Positions 34,295 to 42,778 of a DNA stretch of 64,000 nt are shown piece by piece (within the stretch, counting starts at the first letter, position 1; each line of letters opens with the position of its first letter). A program made the translations under genes and the position numbers. The DNA lies in contig JACKPD010000009.1 of NCBI GenBank assembly GCA_024233785.1, positions 31,356 through 95,355 on the forward strand. Reading direction: 5' to 3'. The stretch is from Spirochaetales bacterium. GTDB taxonomy: Bacteria; Spirochaetota; Spirochaetia; CADAEX01. The notes under the pieces were generated by a model. It saw nothing but the letters and a program-made list of their open reading frames with translations. It had not been told where the DNA came from and did no database searches.

Positions 34295-35095
34295 ATGGGC
34301 TGGTATGGAAAACTTATAGGGGGTGCCATAGGATTCACATTCCTCGGCGGACCTTTTGGAGCAATACTCGGAGCGGCAATAGGCCACAGCTTTGACAGAA
34401 GAGCTGACATGCAGGATCCCTCGGGGAGAAGCAGTTATTCAGGTAATCAGAGTTCATGGCAGAGCAGCGGCACCGGGGGGTTTACAACAGGGGACCAGGC
34501 CCAGATGATTTTTTTTGTGGCTGCTTTTTCAATGATGGGTAAAATGGCAAATGCCGACGGAGCGGTAACAGGAGCGGAAATAAGGGCAATAGAGGATTTT
34601 ATAGACCGTGACCTTCACCTCGGGATTCAGGAAAAACAGTTTGCAATGAGAATTGTAAAAACCGCGGCAGAATCATCAGAATCTTTCGAAAAATTCGCTC
34701 AGCAGTTTTACGCACAGTTTCATAACCAGCCGCAGATGCTCTCCACAATGTTTGATATTCTTTTAAAGGTTTCCACAGCAGATAATGTGCTGAGCCCTCA
34801 GGAGGAAGCTCTTTTGAACTCAGCTGCAAGGATTTTTAATCTGAGCGATACACAGTATGAAAGACAGAAAACAAAATACTACAGCAATACGGACAAGTAC
34901 TACTCAGTTCTGGGATGCGCAAGAACAGATTCTACAGATACAATAAAATCAAGCTATAAGAAACTGGTCAAGGATTACCATCCTGATGTTATCGCTGCAA
35001 AAGGTCTTCCCGAAGAGTTTACCAGATTTGCGACTGAAAAATTCAGGGAAATAAACCAGGCTTATGAAGAAATCAGAAAAGAAAGAAACTTCTGA
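34295..35095 (+). CDS. djlA: TerB/DnaJ-domain protein, DjlA-like
   Basis: 266 residues. It opens with a glycine-rich hydrophobic segment (LIGGAIGFTFLGGPFGAILGAAIG) as in DjlA, which could insert in the membrane. A TerB-like helical domain follows at about 65-185 (MMGKMANADGAVTGAEIRAIED, with an acidic calcium-type site). The J domain at about 200-266 has SVLGCARTDSTDTIKSSY and the HPD motif in DYHPDVIAAKG that stimulates DnaK ATPase. GGAG lies eight bases before the ATG. Its last 32 bases overlap the start of pth. Confidence 0.9.
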   Translation: MGWYGKLIGGAIGFTFLGGPFGAILGAAIGHSFDRRADMQDPSGRSSYSGNQSSWQSSGTGGFTTGDQAQMIFFVAAFSMMGKMANADGAVTGAEIRAIEDFIDRDLHLGIQEKQFAMRIVKTAAESSESFEKFAQQFYAQFHNQPQMLSTMFDILLKVSTADNVLSPQEEALLNSAARIFNLSDTQYERQKTKYYSNTDKYYSVLGCARTDSTDTIKSSYKKLVKDYHPDVIAAKGLPEEFTRFATEKFREINQAYEEIRKERNF

Positions 35096-35666
35096 AATCC
35101 GCCTGGCATTTTTCTGCGGCAACCCCGGAAGGGAATACAGCAAGACCCGGCACAATGCGGGATGGATGCTTCTTGATGAACTTTCAAAAAAAGAAAACCT
35201 CTTCTGGCAGAAAAAATTCAAGGGAAGCTTCGCACGTTCAGACAACAGCATCGGCCTGATATACTTAAAACCTGATATATTCATGAATCTTGCAGGAGAA
35301 TGCCTTTCCCCTGCTGTTTCGTTTTTCAAACTTGCTCCTGAAAACATAATTGTATGCCACGATGATATTGAACTTGATTATGGAACAATCTCTGCTAAAT
35401 TCGGAGGCAGCTGCGCGGGACACAACGGGTTAAGATCAATTGAAAAGATGCTCGGCACGAGGAATTTCCACCGGTTCAGGATAGGGATTTCGCGCCCTTC
35501 AAGGGGCGATGTAAGCTCTCATGTTCTGGGCAGGTTTGATAAGGATGAAGAGATTGTTCTGCCTCTCTATATGGAACTTGCTGCGGCAAAGTTTGTTGAA
35601 TTATTCGGAAAAACCGGATCAGAAGCTGCGGTTTCAGACGGGAAAAAAATCAATCTGCTTCCATGA
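35064..35666 (+). CDS. pth: Peptidyl-tRNA hydrolase
   Basis: 200 residues. Family motifs run in order: AFFCGNPGREYSKTRHNAGW (catalytic His in TRHNAGW), LKPDIFMNLAGE (conserved MN), CHDDIELDYGTI (the general-base Asp) and GGSCAGHNGLRSI. It frees tRNA from prematurely released peptidyl-tRNA. The reading frame starts inside djlA (32-base overlap); no strong Shine-Dalgarno sequence is seen, so translation is probably coupled. There is a longer basic N-terminus than usual (MKKSEKKETSEIR), and the start could be further in only at the cost of losing core sequence. Confidence 0.95.
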   Translation: MKKSEKKETSEIRLAFFCGNPGREYSKTRHNAGWMLLDELSKKENLFWQKKFKGSFARSDNSIGLIYLKPDIFMNLAGECLSPAVSFFKLAPENIIVCHDDIELDYGTISAKFGGSCAGHNGLRSIEKMLGTRNFHRFRIGISRPSRGDVSSHVLGRFDKDEEIVLPLYMELAAAKFVELFGKTGSEAAVSDGKKINLLP

Positions 35667-35730
35667 CATCCCGCCGTCCGGGCCGGCATCAGGCCTGCAG
35701 TCCAATGAAATGAAAATCAGTATTAAAGAA

Positions 35731-36318
35731 TCAGAGCGGAAGCCTCCCCTGAATCGATCTCATCAGGGTCAGCCTGTCTGTATATTCAAGGTCTCCCCCG
35801 ACCGGAAGCCCTGACGCAAGTCTGGTAATTTTTATATTTTTTTCTTCAAACAATTTCTGAATATAAAGCGCTGTTGTATCTCCCTCTACAGAAGGATTTG
35901 TCGCAATAATAATTTCACTGATACTATCCCTCACTGCCCGCTCCATAAGCTGCTTTATATTGAGCTGGTCCGGCCCTATGCCGTCTATCGGGGAAAGATG
36001 TCCCATAAGCACATGATACTGTCCCTTAAATACTCCGGTTGATTCGATTACAGAAATATCCTGGGGCATCTCGACCAGGCAGATTGTATTTTTCTCTCTC
36101 ATTGTATCAGAGCAGATATCGCACACTTCATTTTCTGTATAATTTCCGCATATTGAGCAGTTCCTGACTCTTTCCCTCGCTTCAGAAATGGAATTGGCAA
36201 GGGAGACAGAATAATTCCTGTCTGCCTTTAACAGATAATAGGCAATTCTTGCAGCGCTTTTTTTCCCGATTCCGGGAAGCGAGGAGAAATTTTTTATTAA
36301 TAGTTCTATAGAATTCAA
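35731..36318 (-). CDS. recR: Recombination mediator RecR
   Basis: 195 residues, normal length. The helix-hairpin-helix FSSLPGIGKKSAARIAYYLL is followed by the four-cysteine zinc site (CSICGNYTENEVCDIC) and a Toprim domain with DISVIESTGVFKGQYHVLMG and EIIIATNPSVEGDTTALYI. A C-terminal Walker-B-like region completes it. With RecF and RecO it loads RecA at gaps. It is the last gene of the dnaX-ebfC-recR operon, a widely conserved order. Confidence 0.97.
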   Translation of the reverse strand: MNSIELLIKNFSSLPGIGKKSAARIAYYLLKADRNYSVSLANSISEARERVRNCSICGNYTENEVCDICSDTMREKNTICLVEMPQDISVIESTGVFKGQYHVLMGHLSPIDGIGPDQLNIKQLMERAVRDSISEIIIATNPSVEGDTTALYIQKLFEEKNIKITRLASGLPVGGDLEYTDRLTLMRSIQGRLPL

Positions 36319-36338
36319 TACAGCCCCTAATCCAGGGA

Positions 36339-36674
36339 TTATACCTGGAGTCCGCCGAAAGGAAACCCGCCGGGAAGACCCATTCCTCCGGTTATGGAAG
36401 AAATTTCTTCATTGATTCTTTCTCTAACCCGCTGAACCGCATCATTGAAAGCAGCTTTTACAAGTTCTTCCGTTATACCTGTGTCTTCCGGGTCTATTGC
36501 TTCTTCAGTTATCCGGATATCAATAACCTGCATATGGCCGTTCAGCTCAACCTTAACCATATCGCCGCCGGCAAAACCTGTTATCCTCATCGCAGAAAGC
36601 TTTTCCTGGACTTCGTTCATCTTGCCCTGTATACCCTGAAAGTTTTTCATTAATTCCATTGGATCAATATTCAT
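36339..36674 (-). CDS. ebfC: YbaB/EbfC nucleoid-associated protein
   Basis: 111 residues with the family core MELMKNFQGIQGKMNEVQEKL, the strand GFAGGDMVKVELNGHMQVIDIRI, and a C-terminal helix AFNDAVQRVRERINEE. These proteins bind DNA as dimers; in Borrelia, EbfC recognises GTnAC. The gene overlaps the 3' end of dnaX by 11 bases and precedes recR by 20 bases. The last 15 residues are Gly-rich. Confidence 0.93.
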   Translation of the reverse strand: MNIDPMELMKNFQGIQGKMNEVQEKLSAMRITGFAGGDMVKVELNGHMQVIDIRITEEAIDPEDTGITEELVKAAFNDAVQRVRERINEEISSITGGMGLPGGFPFGGLQV

Positions 36675-38235
36675 CGCTGTTTTCCTTTACATTTCTGGAT
36701 TCTACAATTTCGCCCTTGAAAATTTTCTTGATTAAATCTATCTGCCCGTTATTTTCAGAAACTTCCTCTGAATCTTCCCTTGAGGCAGGCTGTACATCAA
36801 TAGTAAAACTGCTGCCTGATACTAATTCAAGCTCTTTTCTAACGGCAGATAATTCATTTTTAATACAGTCGGCAGAAAATTTATCGGCTATGTATATTTT
36901 AACTGTCCTGCCTTTTTTTTCCCACAGCGTTGTCTTTGACAGTGAAGAGGCAAGAAGCATATTGCTCTTTTTGAATTTAGCAACAATCGCATCCCGGTAG
37001 TCTGTAAAATTCTCTGCTTTTTCTTCAGTCTCTTTAGCTTCCTGGCTGCTTACCCCATTATTCTCAACATCTCCGCTGTTTTTTACCGGAATTTTTTTTA
37101 TTTCATCCTTGAGCAGCCTGATATTATCAAGAATTTCCTTTTCAGAGAGATACCCTGTCAAAAAGGAAAGCCTGCTTACAGCAAGCTCAATCTCAAACTG
37201 CTGGTTCAGTGAATACCTCAGGTTTCTGTAAAGGTCAAGAAGAAGGGAGAGGGCGTGTTCAATTTTGGGGGAAGAGAATTTCTCAATTACTTTTTCCGAA
37301 AATCTTTCTGCGGGAGCGCCGAGTATTCCTTCTTTCCTTATACCGTTCTTGATAAGAAGAATATTTCTGAAATATTCGGATAGTTCAATAACAAACTGTT
37401 CAGCGGAAATGCCTGTTTTAAGTATTTCCCCGGCAAGACGCAGGGATTCCGAAGAGCTGCCATCAGCAAAACTCATTGCAAGTTCATTGATTTTATCGAT
37501 ACCAACAAGCCCGAGTTTTTCCTTGATTTTTTCTATTGTAATCTTTCCGTCGGAAAATGCCGCTATCTGGTCATAAAGAGTATACGCGTCCCTGAGTGAA
37601 CCGGTCGCTTCCTTGGCAATCCAGAACAGGGCCTCGTCGCCCGCATCAATACCGCTTTCTTTCGCTGCTTCTGAAAGCTTTTCTTTTATTATTTCAAGAT
37701 CCACAAGACGGAAATTAAACTGCTGACACCTTGATTTTATTGTTGCCGGAACCTTGTGTATTTCTGTTGTAGCAAAAATAAAAACAATATAGGGAGGCGG
37801 TTCTTCAATAGTTTTAAGCAGGGCGTTAAAAGCGCTGTTTGAAAGCATATGGACTTCATCTATGATATAAACCTTGTAGCGCGAGCTGTTGGGCGCGAAA
37901 AGTACTTCATCCCTGATTTCACGGACATCGTTTACTGAAGTATTTGACGCTCCGTCGATTTCTATCACATCAAGGGAATTGCCCCGCGCAATGGAAAGAC
38001 AGCTCGCGCATTTGCCGCACGGGTTTTCCGAAGGCCATTTTTCACAGTTGATTGCTTTTGCAAGGACACGCGCCGCAGATGTTTTTCCAACACCTCTCGG
38101 CCCTGAAAAAAGATAGGAATGGGCTATTTTTCCGTTTACTACAGATTTTCTGAGGCTTGTTGCTACAAAATCCTGTCCTGAGAGTTCGTCGAATGTGGAA
38201 GGTCTTTTTCTGGTTGCCGTAACTTCATATGCCAT
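36664..38235 (-). CDS. dnaX: DNA polymerase III gamma/tau subunit
   Basis: 523 residues. N-terminal RPSTFDELSGQDFV precedes Walker A SGPRGVGKTSAARV, the zinc-module cysteines CEKWPSENPCGKCASC, Walker B with YIIDEVHML and the sensor region (KTIEEPP, then FATTEIHKVPATIKSRCQQF). The C-terminal tau region is a Glu/Lys-rich linker followed by a compact domain. I saw no obvious slippery heptanucleotide for a programmed gamma frameshift. It is the motor of the clamp loader; HolA is also encoded here. It lies just downstream of the SRP RNA, a common neighbourhood. Confidence 0.97.
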   Translation of the reverse strand: MAYEVTATRKRPSTFDELSGQDFVATSLRKSVVNGKIAHSYLFSGPRGVGKTSAARVLAKAINCEKWPSENPCGKCASCLSIARGNSLDVIEIDGASNTSVNDVREIRDEVLFAPNSSRYKVYIIDEVHMLSNSAFNALLKTIEEPPPYIVFIFATTEIHKVPATIKSRCQQFNFRLVDLEIIKEKLSEAAKESGIDAGDEALFWIAKEATGSLRDAYTLYDQIAAFSDGKITIEKIKEKLGLVGIDKINELAMSFADGSSSESLRLAGEILKTGISAEQFVIELSEYFRNILLIKNGIRKEGILGAPAERFSEKVIEKFSSPKIEHALSLLLDLYRNLRYSLNQQFEIELAVSRLSFLTGYLSEKEILDNIRLLKDEIKKIPVKNSGDVENNGVSSQEAKETEEKAENFTDYRDAIVAKFKKSNMLLASSLSKTTLWEKKGRTVKIYIADKFSADCIKNELSAVRKELELVSGSSFTIDVQPASREDSEEVSENNGQIDLIKKIFKGEIVESRNVKENSDEY

Positions 38236-38261
38236 ATCTGATTATTTATTAAAACCTTCAG

Positions 38262-38361
38262 TCTGTAAAGCTGTCTGCGGCACACAGCCGGTCACTTACC
38301 GCTGCTACCTTCCGGTCCTGACGGGTTTGGGCGACAGACAGTTGCGCAGTGCCTTACAGAA
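38262..38361 (-). ncRNA. ffs: Signal recognition particle RNA, small bacterial type
   Basis: On the minus strand the RNA carries the hallmark SRP tip GTCAGGACCGGAAGGTAGCA, with the symmetric and asymmetric internal loops of the 4.5S domain IV hairpin. The ends pair as TCTGTAA with TTACAGA, giving about 100 nucleotides. It binds Ffh to target nascent membrane proteins. It lies between tRNA-Ser(GGA) and dnaX in one apparent transcription unit. Confidence 0.93.
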
Positions 38362-38372
38362 CTGAAGGAATA

Positions 38373-38460
38373 CGGAGAGATAGGGATTCGAACCCTAGGT
38401 ACCCGGTTAGAGTACATACGCTTTCCAAGCGTACTCCTTCGGCCTCTCGGACATCTCTCC
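38373..38460 (-). tRNA. tRNA-Ser(GGA)
   Basis: Class II tRNA with a long variable arm; acceptor GGAGAGA-type stem, discriminator G, anticodon stem loop CGCTTGGAAAGCG with anticodon GGA. The CCA end is not encoded. Confidence 0.96.
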
Positions 38461-38477
38461 AGGTTTGCATCATCTAT

Positions 38478-38565
38478 CGGAGAGAGAGGGATTCGAACCC
38501 TCGGAACTGAAAAACAGTTCAACGGATTTCGAGTCCGCCCGATTCAACCGCTCTCGCATCTCTCC
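38478..38565 (-). tRNA. tRNA-Ser(CGA)
   Basis: Class II tRNA. The anticodon loop is within GGACTCGAAATCC, anticodon CGA, reading UCG. The acceptor stem and discriminator G match the other serine tRNAs of the array; CCA is not encoded. Confidence 0.96.
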
Positions 38566-38573
38566 TTCCGATT

Positions 38574-38647
38574 CGTACCCAAGAGGATTCGAACCTCCGA
38601 CCTTTAGATCCGCAATCTAATGCTCTATCCAGCTGAGCTATGGGTAC
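38574..38647 (-). tRNA. tRNA-Arg(GCG)
   Basis: A 74-base class I tRNA: acceptor GTACCCA/TGGGTAC, D-stem GCTC/GAGC, anticodon stem TTAGA/TCTAA with loop TTGCGGA (anticodon GCG), and T-arm GGAGG/CCTCT. Most bacteria encode ACG, edited to ICG, for the CGU/CGC/CGA codons, so a genomic G34 is unusual. CCA is not encoded. Confidence 0.9.
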
Positions 38648-38683
38648 CTGATAACCACATAAGGAAATCTTACAGAAAAAAAA

Positions 38684-38771
38684 CGGAGAGGGAGGGATTC
38701 GAACCCTCGGTACCCTTTAGAGGTACAACTCCTTAGCAGGGAGCCCGATTCGGCCGCTCTCGCACCTCTCC
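38684..38771 (-). tRNA. tRNA-Ser(GCT)
   Basis: Class II tRNA with a long variable arm, anticodon loop within CCCTGCTAAGG, anticodon GCT, reading AGC/AGU. Acceptor GGAGAGG pairs with CCTCTCC, discriminator G. CCA is not encoded. Confidence 0.96.
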
Positions 38772-38792
38772 AGTTTTGTAAAAATTATTTTT

Positions 38793-38877
38793 CGGAGAAG
38801 GTGGGATTCGAACCCACGGACGCTCGCACGTCAACGGTTTTCAAGACCGCCTCCTTAAACCGCTCGGACACCTCTCC
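38793..38877 (-). tRNA. tRNA-Ser(TGA)
   Basis: Class II tRNA, first in the array. The anticodon loop is within GGTCTTGAAAACC, anticodon TGA, reading UCA and other UCN codons. Discriminator G, one G-U pair in the acceptor stem, and CCA not encoded. It lies about 20 bases after a strong promoter. Confidence 0.96.
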
Positions 38878-38896
38878 ATAATCAATTGGTCAATGA

Positions 38897-38925
38897 AATA
38901 TATCGGAATCTCATTTATTTGTCAA
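38897..38925 (-). promoter_or_regulatory. Promoter of the tRNA-SRP RNA (and probably dnaX) unit
   Basis: Minus strand: perfect -35 TTGACA (38920-38925), 17-base spacer, -10 TATATT (38897-38902). Transcription would begin around 38890, just before tRNA-Ser(TGA). No terminator is seen between the array and dnaX, so dnaX-ebfC-recR may be read through. Confidence 0.75.
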
Positions 38926-38975
38926 CAAAACCAGCCGGCCGCAGAGTTTATTCATCGGCAGAGTTTCCCGGTGTA

Positions 38976-41900
38976 TTAAACTATGGTATCCCGGCCTTTT
39001 TCCTTTGCCTTGTAAAGATTTTTATCTGCTTCCGCAAGAATCTGGTTCGGATCTTCAGCATCAAATCCTTTTGTACAGGCAATTCCCATACTGACAGTCA
39101 GATAGCCGCTTCCCCCTTCGGCACCTTTATTGGCTATTCTCTTTTTCCGAAGCAGGGTCCTTATTTTATTCGCGACATATTTTGCCCCTTCCTTTTCGGT
39201 ATCAACAAGAAGAAGGGCAAATTCCTCACCGCCATACCGGAATACACTGTCTGTCTTTCTGCTTACTGCTTCAAGTATTACATCAGCAACCTCTTTAAGG
39301 CATCTGTCTCCCTCGATATGGCCATAGGTATCGTTGAATATTTTAAAATAATCGATGTCCAGCATTATTATTGCAAAATTAATACTGGTCCTGGTATAGA
39401 TATCCCACAGATTCTCAATAACCTCATTAAAGTGTTTTCTGTTATGGACCCCGGTAAGGCTGTCATGGCGGGTCTGTTTATCCAGTTTAATGTTTGCCTC
39501 TTCAAGTTCATCCTTTAACCGGCTTACCTCCTCGAGTCTCTTCTGGGCATCTTTCCCCCTTATTATCATAATTATTCCATAAAACAGGGCTGAGACAAGG
39601 AGAAAATAGAACACGTATGCCAAAGGAGTATCATAAAAAGGAGGTATTATATTTATTGAGAGAAAGGCCTCATTGGTACTCCAGTAGCCGCTGCTGTTTG
39701 TGCCGGTAACCCTGAATGTATACCTGCCGGGGGGAATTGAAGTATAACTGGCGAAATTCCTTTCTCCTGAAAAGATCCACCCGCGGTCAAACCCCTCAAG
39801 CATATATTTATATTTTCTTCCGGAAGGAAAGGTGTAATCAATAGAGGTAAAATCAAAGGAAATATAGTTTTCATCCCATTTTAGACTTATACCGTCTTCG
39901 GAAAAAATATTTTTTCCGTAAATTTCAATATATGGCCTGTCGAATATCTTAAGATCTGTAATAATTATTTCAGGAACAAATGTATTTAAATAATAAAAAG
40001 ATGTGTCAAGTTTGTAGATTTCACCTGTTGCCGCGACATAGATGCTGCCGTTGTGATCTGCTGCGACTCCCCCTTTAAAATCAACTCCGCTTAATCCGAA
40101 CTGGTACGTCAGACTTGTCACTGCAGGAAACTTATTCTCCGGTTTCCTTTCGATCAGCGATATGCCCCTGAGAGTCACAGCAATTATATTTTTTTTCTGA
40201 TCCTCAACAATCCCTATCACTGTATTATGCTCAAGGCCGTCTTTCTTATTAATATTGATGAAATTCCCCTGCTCCCTGTCAAAGAGTGAAAGTCCGCCCC
40301 CGGTCGTACCGATCCAGATATTCCCTGCAGTATCACAGAACAGCACCCTGACACTGTCATGACAGAGTGAATTAAGATCGGAAACATTGTGGTAATAATT
40401 TTTTATTTCCCCTGTTTCGTTGTCAAAGCGGTTAAGCCCGTTGTTTGTTCCTATCCAGATATTTCCGGATTTATCGCTGGCGAGAGAGTATATCATATTA
40501 TCTGAAATTCTCAGTCCCTCCGGTGAATCCACAGTATAGTGCGCAGTCTCACCTGATTTCAAATCCCAGACATAAATGCCGTTATTATAGGTACCCAGCC
40601 ATAGCCTTCCGGCATTATCCTCTGTAACAGCATAGAAAATTTCATTAGACCGGTAAGCGGAATCAGGATATGCTCCTTTAATGCGCTTTGCCACAGTTTC
40701 CCCGGTAAAGTAAAAATGCTCGAATATATTTCCCCCGGCATCAAATCTGTCCAGTCCGGAATTTGTCAGTACCCATATATTCTTTCTGCTGTCTATAAAT
40801 ATGGAATTAATTACATTATCACTGATAGAATCAAAATCATCCGGATTATTCACAAAATGCCGTATCTTTCTTTTTTTTATATCATAGATATATAATCCGC
40901 TATTGTAGGACCCTATCCAGAGGTTTTCATCCTGATCTATTGTCATGAATTTGAACCTGTCATTGCCTATGCTTCCGGGCTTTCCAGTAAAATACAGAAA
41001 TCTGTTATCGTTTTGAAGCAGATTCAGCTTGTTTACCCCGCCGCCGTTTGTTCCAATCCATATAAGACCGGATTTATCTTCAAAAAAGGAATAAACAATA
41101 TCATTGCTGAGGGAATATTTATTTTCATTGCTGAAAACAAAATTTGACGGACTGTTTCTTTTAATATCGTCAATGCTGTCAAAATAGAAAAGCCCTCCGC
41201 CCCAGGACCCTGCCCAGATATGATTTTTTCTGTCCTTTTTAATATTATAGATTCTGTTGTCGTTAAGCAGGCGGCTGTAATATTCTCCTGTTTCGGTATT
41301 AAATACAACAATTCCCCGGCCCCAGGTCCCGACAACAATAATCCCGGGGGTAATTTCATCAATAGACATTGCAACAAAAACATCATTTTCAGCTTTGCCG
41401 GAGGTATCTTTTCCAAGAAAATTATCAAATTTATTCCTGTTATATCTTGAAATGCCGTTATAGGTTGCAATCCACAACCTCCCGGCGGAATCACAGAGAA
41501 TATCGCGGACCGATTTATGCGGCAGTGATTCAGGGTTTCCCTCGTCATGATTATATAGATCAGACTCGCCTGATTTCCAGTTTATCCTTATAAGCCCGTC
41601 AAGTGTCCCTATCCAGTAGTTTCCCGCCTTGTCTTTTTCTATGGCAGTAATTACTCCAAGTGATATTTTTTCAAGAGCCGCGGTATTATCATTAAGAACC
41701 GGGTAGCTTAACCGTTCAGTTACAGGATCGAGAATACATACCCCCCTGTATGTGCCGAGCCAGATAAGATCCTCAGTTTCATCATAGTAAATAGTCTGAA
41801 TCAGGTTGTGAGGCAGAGATTCAGGGTTAAACGGTTCATGCTCAAAAAGGCGGAATGTTTTACCATCATACCTGTTAAGGCCGTCCTGCGTAGCGAACCA

Positions 41901-42062
41901 GATGAAACCCCTTTTATCCTGAATAACTCCTGATACGCTGTTTCCCGCCAGACCATCGCGGCTGTCAATTCTGTCAAACCTGAAATCAAGAGAATGAATA
42001 TCAGAGACAGCAGATATTAATATTAATAAAAACAAGACGCTATATTTATTTTTTTGTGTCAT
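38976..42062 (-). CDS. Two-component-type beta-propeller diguanylate cyclase
   Basis: 1028 residues. A signal peptide (YSVLFLLILISAVSDIHS) is followed by about 14 Reg_prop repeats forming two propeller blades sets to about residue 690 (patterns such as DKRGFIWFATQDGLNRYD and DKSGNIWIGTNNGLNRFD). A Y_Y_Y immunoglobulin-like domain lies at about 725-810 (KYKYMLEGFDRGW), then one membrane helix (LAYVFYFLLVSALFYGII), a coiled coil and a GGDEF domain. The GGEEF signature is intact, and the inhibitory RxxD site is present (RKTD five residues before it), so it should make c-di-GMP with product inhibition. The periplasmic propeller probably senses a ligand, by analogy with polysaccharide-sensing hybrid systems. 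It lies 38 bases downstream of rlpA on the same strand. Confidence 0.92.
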   Translation of the reverse strand: MTQKNKYSVLFLLILISAVSDIHSLDFRFDRIDSRDGLAGNSVSGVIQDKRGFIWFATQDGLNRYDGKTFRLFEHEPFNPESLPHNLIQTIYYDETEDLIWLGTYRGVCILDPVTERLSYPVLNDNTAALEKISLGVITAIEKDKAGNYWIGTLDGLIRINWKSGESDLYNHDEGNPESLPHKSVRDILCDSAGRLWIATYNGISRYNRNKFDNFLGKDTSGKAENDVFVAMSIDEITPGIIVVGTWGRGIVVFNTETGEYYSRLLNDNRIYNIKKDRKNHIWAGSWGGGLFYFDSIDDIKRNSPSNFVFSNENKYSLSNDIVYSFFEDKSGLIWIGTNGGGVNKLNLLQNDNRFLYFTGKPGSIGNDRFKFMTIDQDENLWIGSYNSGLYIYDIKKRKIRHFVNNPDDFDSISDNVINSIFIDSRKNIWVLTNSGLDRFDAGGNIFEHFYFTGETVAKRIKGAYPDSAYRSNEIFYAVTEDNAGRLWLGTYNNGIYVWDLKSGETAHYTVDSPEGLRISDNMIYSLASDKSGNIWIGTNNGLNRFDNETGEIKNYYHNVSDLNSLCHDSVRVLFCDTAGNIWIGTTGGGLSLFDREQGNFININKKDGLEHNTVIGIVEDQKKNIIAVTLRGISLIERKPENKFPAVTSLTYQFGLSGVDFKGGVAADHNGSIYVAATGEIYKLDTSFYYLNTFVPEIIITDLKIFDRPYIEIYGKNIFSEDGISLKWDENYISFDFTSIDYTFPSGRKYKYMLEGFDRGWIFSGERNFASYTSIPPGRYTFRVTGTNSSGYWSTNEAFLSINIIPPFYDTPLAYVFYFLLVSALFYGIIMIIRGKDAQKRLEEVSRLKDELEEANIKLDKQTRHDSLTGVHNRKHFNEVIENLWDIYTRTSINFAIIMLDIDYFKIFNDTYGHIEGDRCLKEVADVILEAVSRKTDSVFRYGGEEFALLLVDTEKEGAKYVANKIRTLLRKKRIANKGAEGGSGYLTVSMGIACTKGFDAEDPNQILAEADKNLYKAKEKGRDTIV

Positions 42063-42100
42063 ATCAGTTTTTAAAAGAGGTAAAACCCGGAAGACCGGGC

Positions 42101-42697
42101 TTAAAGCTTGATTTCTTTTCTAAGAAGATAATCACTGAATCCGCATCTGTTAAGGAGTTTCTGAAATTTTTCAATATCATCCTTCTCAATACCTGAAAGA
42201 ACAACCCTGTAGATGCCGGACTCGGTTTTTTCAATTTCCGGCCGCATCCCTTCTTTTTCAAGCCGGAGAACAGTTTTTTCAACATTGCTGATATTACTAT
42301 ATGCAGCAATTTGTATTTTGTAAACATAATCGGCTGATTTCTCTCCATTGCCCTCAACAATCTCAATGCTTACTCTTGCCACACCCGATTCAATCATCCC
42401 TATATCCCTGGCTGCCGCAAAAGAAAGATCGATTATCCTGTTTTCTACAAAAGGTCCGCGGTCGTTGATCCTGACAATTGTAGATTTTCCGTTATCAAGA
42501 TTAGTAACCTTAAGTACTGTATCAAAGGGAAGCGTTTTATGGGCCGCTGTATATTTATATGTATCAAATGTTTCTCCGTTTGCGGTTTTTCTTCCGTGAA
42601 ATTTTCCGCCGTACCAGGAAGCATAACCGGGCTGTCCCGCAGACAAATTAATAGATAGCAGAATAAACAGCATTATTGAAAGAAATGTCTTTTTCAT
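42101..42697 (-). CDS. rlpA: RlpA-like protein with SPOR domain
   Basis: 198 residues. A signal peptide (FLSIMLFILLSINLSA) ends without a lipobox cysteine, so it is periplasmic rather than a lipoprotein, unlike E. coli RlpA. The double-psi barrel has the typical ASWYGGKFHGRKTANGE, TLPFDTVLKVTNL and the catalytic-region INDRGPFVENRIIDLS. A SPOR domain near the C-terminus (KIQIAAYSNISNVEKTVLRLE) binds denuded peptidoglycan at septa. RlpA proteins are septal lytic transglycosylases in some bacteria. It is divergent from lysK across 81 bases and probably cotranscribed with the propeller diguanylate cyclase. Confidence 0.9.
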   Translation of the reverse strand: MKKTFLSIMLFILLSINLSAGQPGYASWYGGKFHGRKTANGETFDTYKYTAAHKTLPFDTVLKVTNLDNGKSTIVRINDRGPFVENRIIDLSFAAARDIGMIESGVARVSIEIVEGNGEKSADYVYKIQIAAYSNISNVEKTVLRLEKEGMRPEIEKTESGIYRVVLSGIEKDDIEKFQKLLNRCGFSDYLLRKEIKL

Positions 42698-42704
42698 CTC
42701 ATTT

Positions 42705-42733
42705 ATTATCGGCGGCTGCCCTAATCCTTTAAA
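42705..42733 (-). promoter_or_regulatory. rlpA promoter, weak, apparently leaderless
   Basis: Minus strand: -35 TTTAAA (42728-42733), a 17-base spacer, -10 GATAAT (42705-42710). Only seven bases lie between the -10 and the ATG at 42697. The -35 is a poor match. Confidence 0.35.
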
Positions 42734-42739
42734 TGATTA

Positions 42740-42769
42740 TTGAATAAGGAGATAATTTCCCTGTATACT
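42740..42769 (+). promoter_or_regulatory. lysK promoter, apparently leaderless
   Basis: -35 TTGAAT (42740-42745), 18-base spacer, extended -10 TGTATACT (core 42764-42769). The ATG of lysK is at 42779, nine bases later, so the transcript would have a leader of only a few bases. A GGAG within the spacer cannot act as a ribosome site. Confidence 0.5.
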
Positions 42770-42778
42770 CGCTTTATC

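Noticed and set aside
36664..38235. Programmed -1 frameshift site in dnaX
   Set aside because: I could not identify a convincing slippery A-rich heptamer with a downstream stem, so no gamma-specific product is claimed.
38236..38975. tRNA array as an integration (att) site for a mobile element
   Set aside because: No integrase, direct repeat or foreign-looking gene lies beside it, and dnaX and the SRP RNA follow in normal order.
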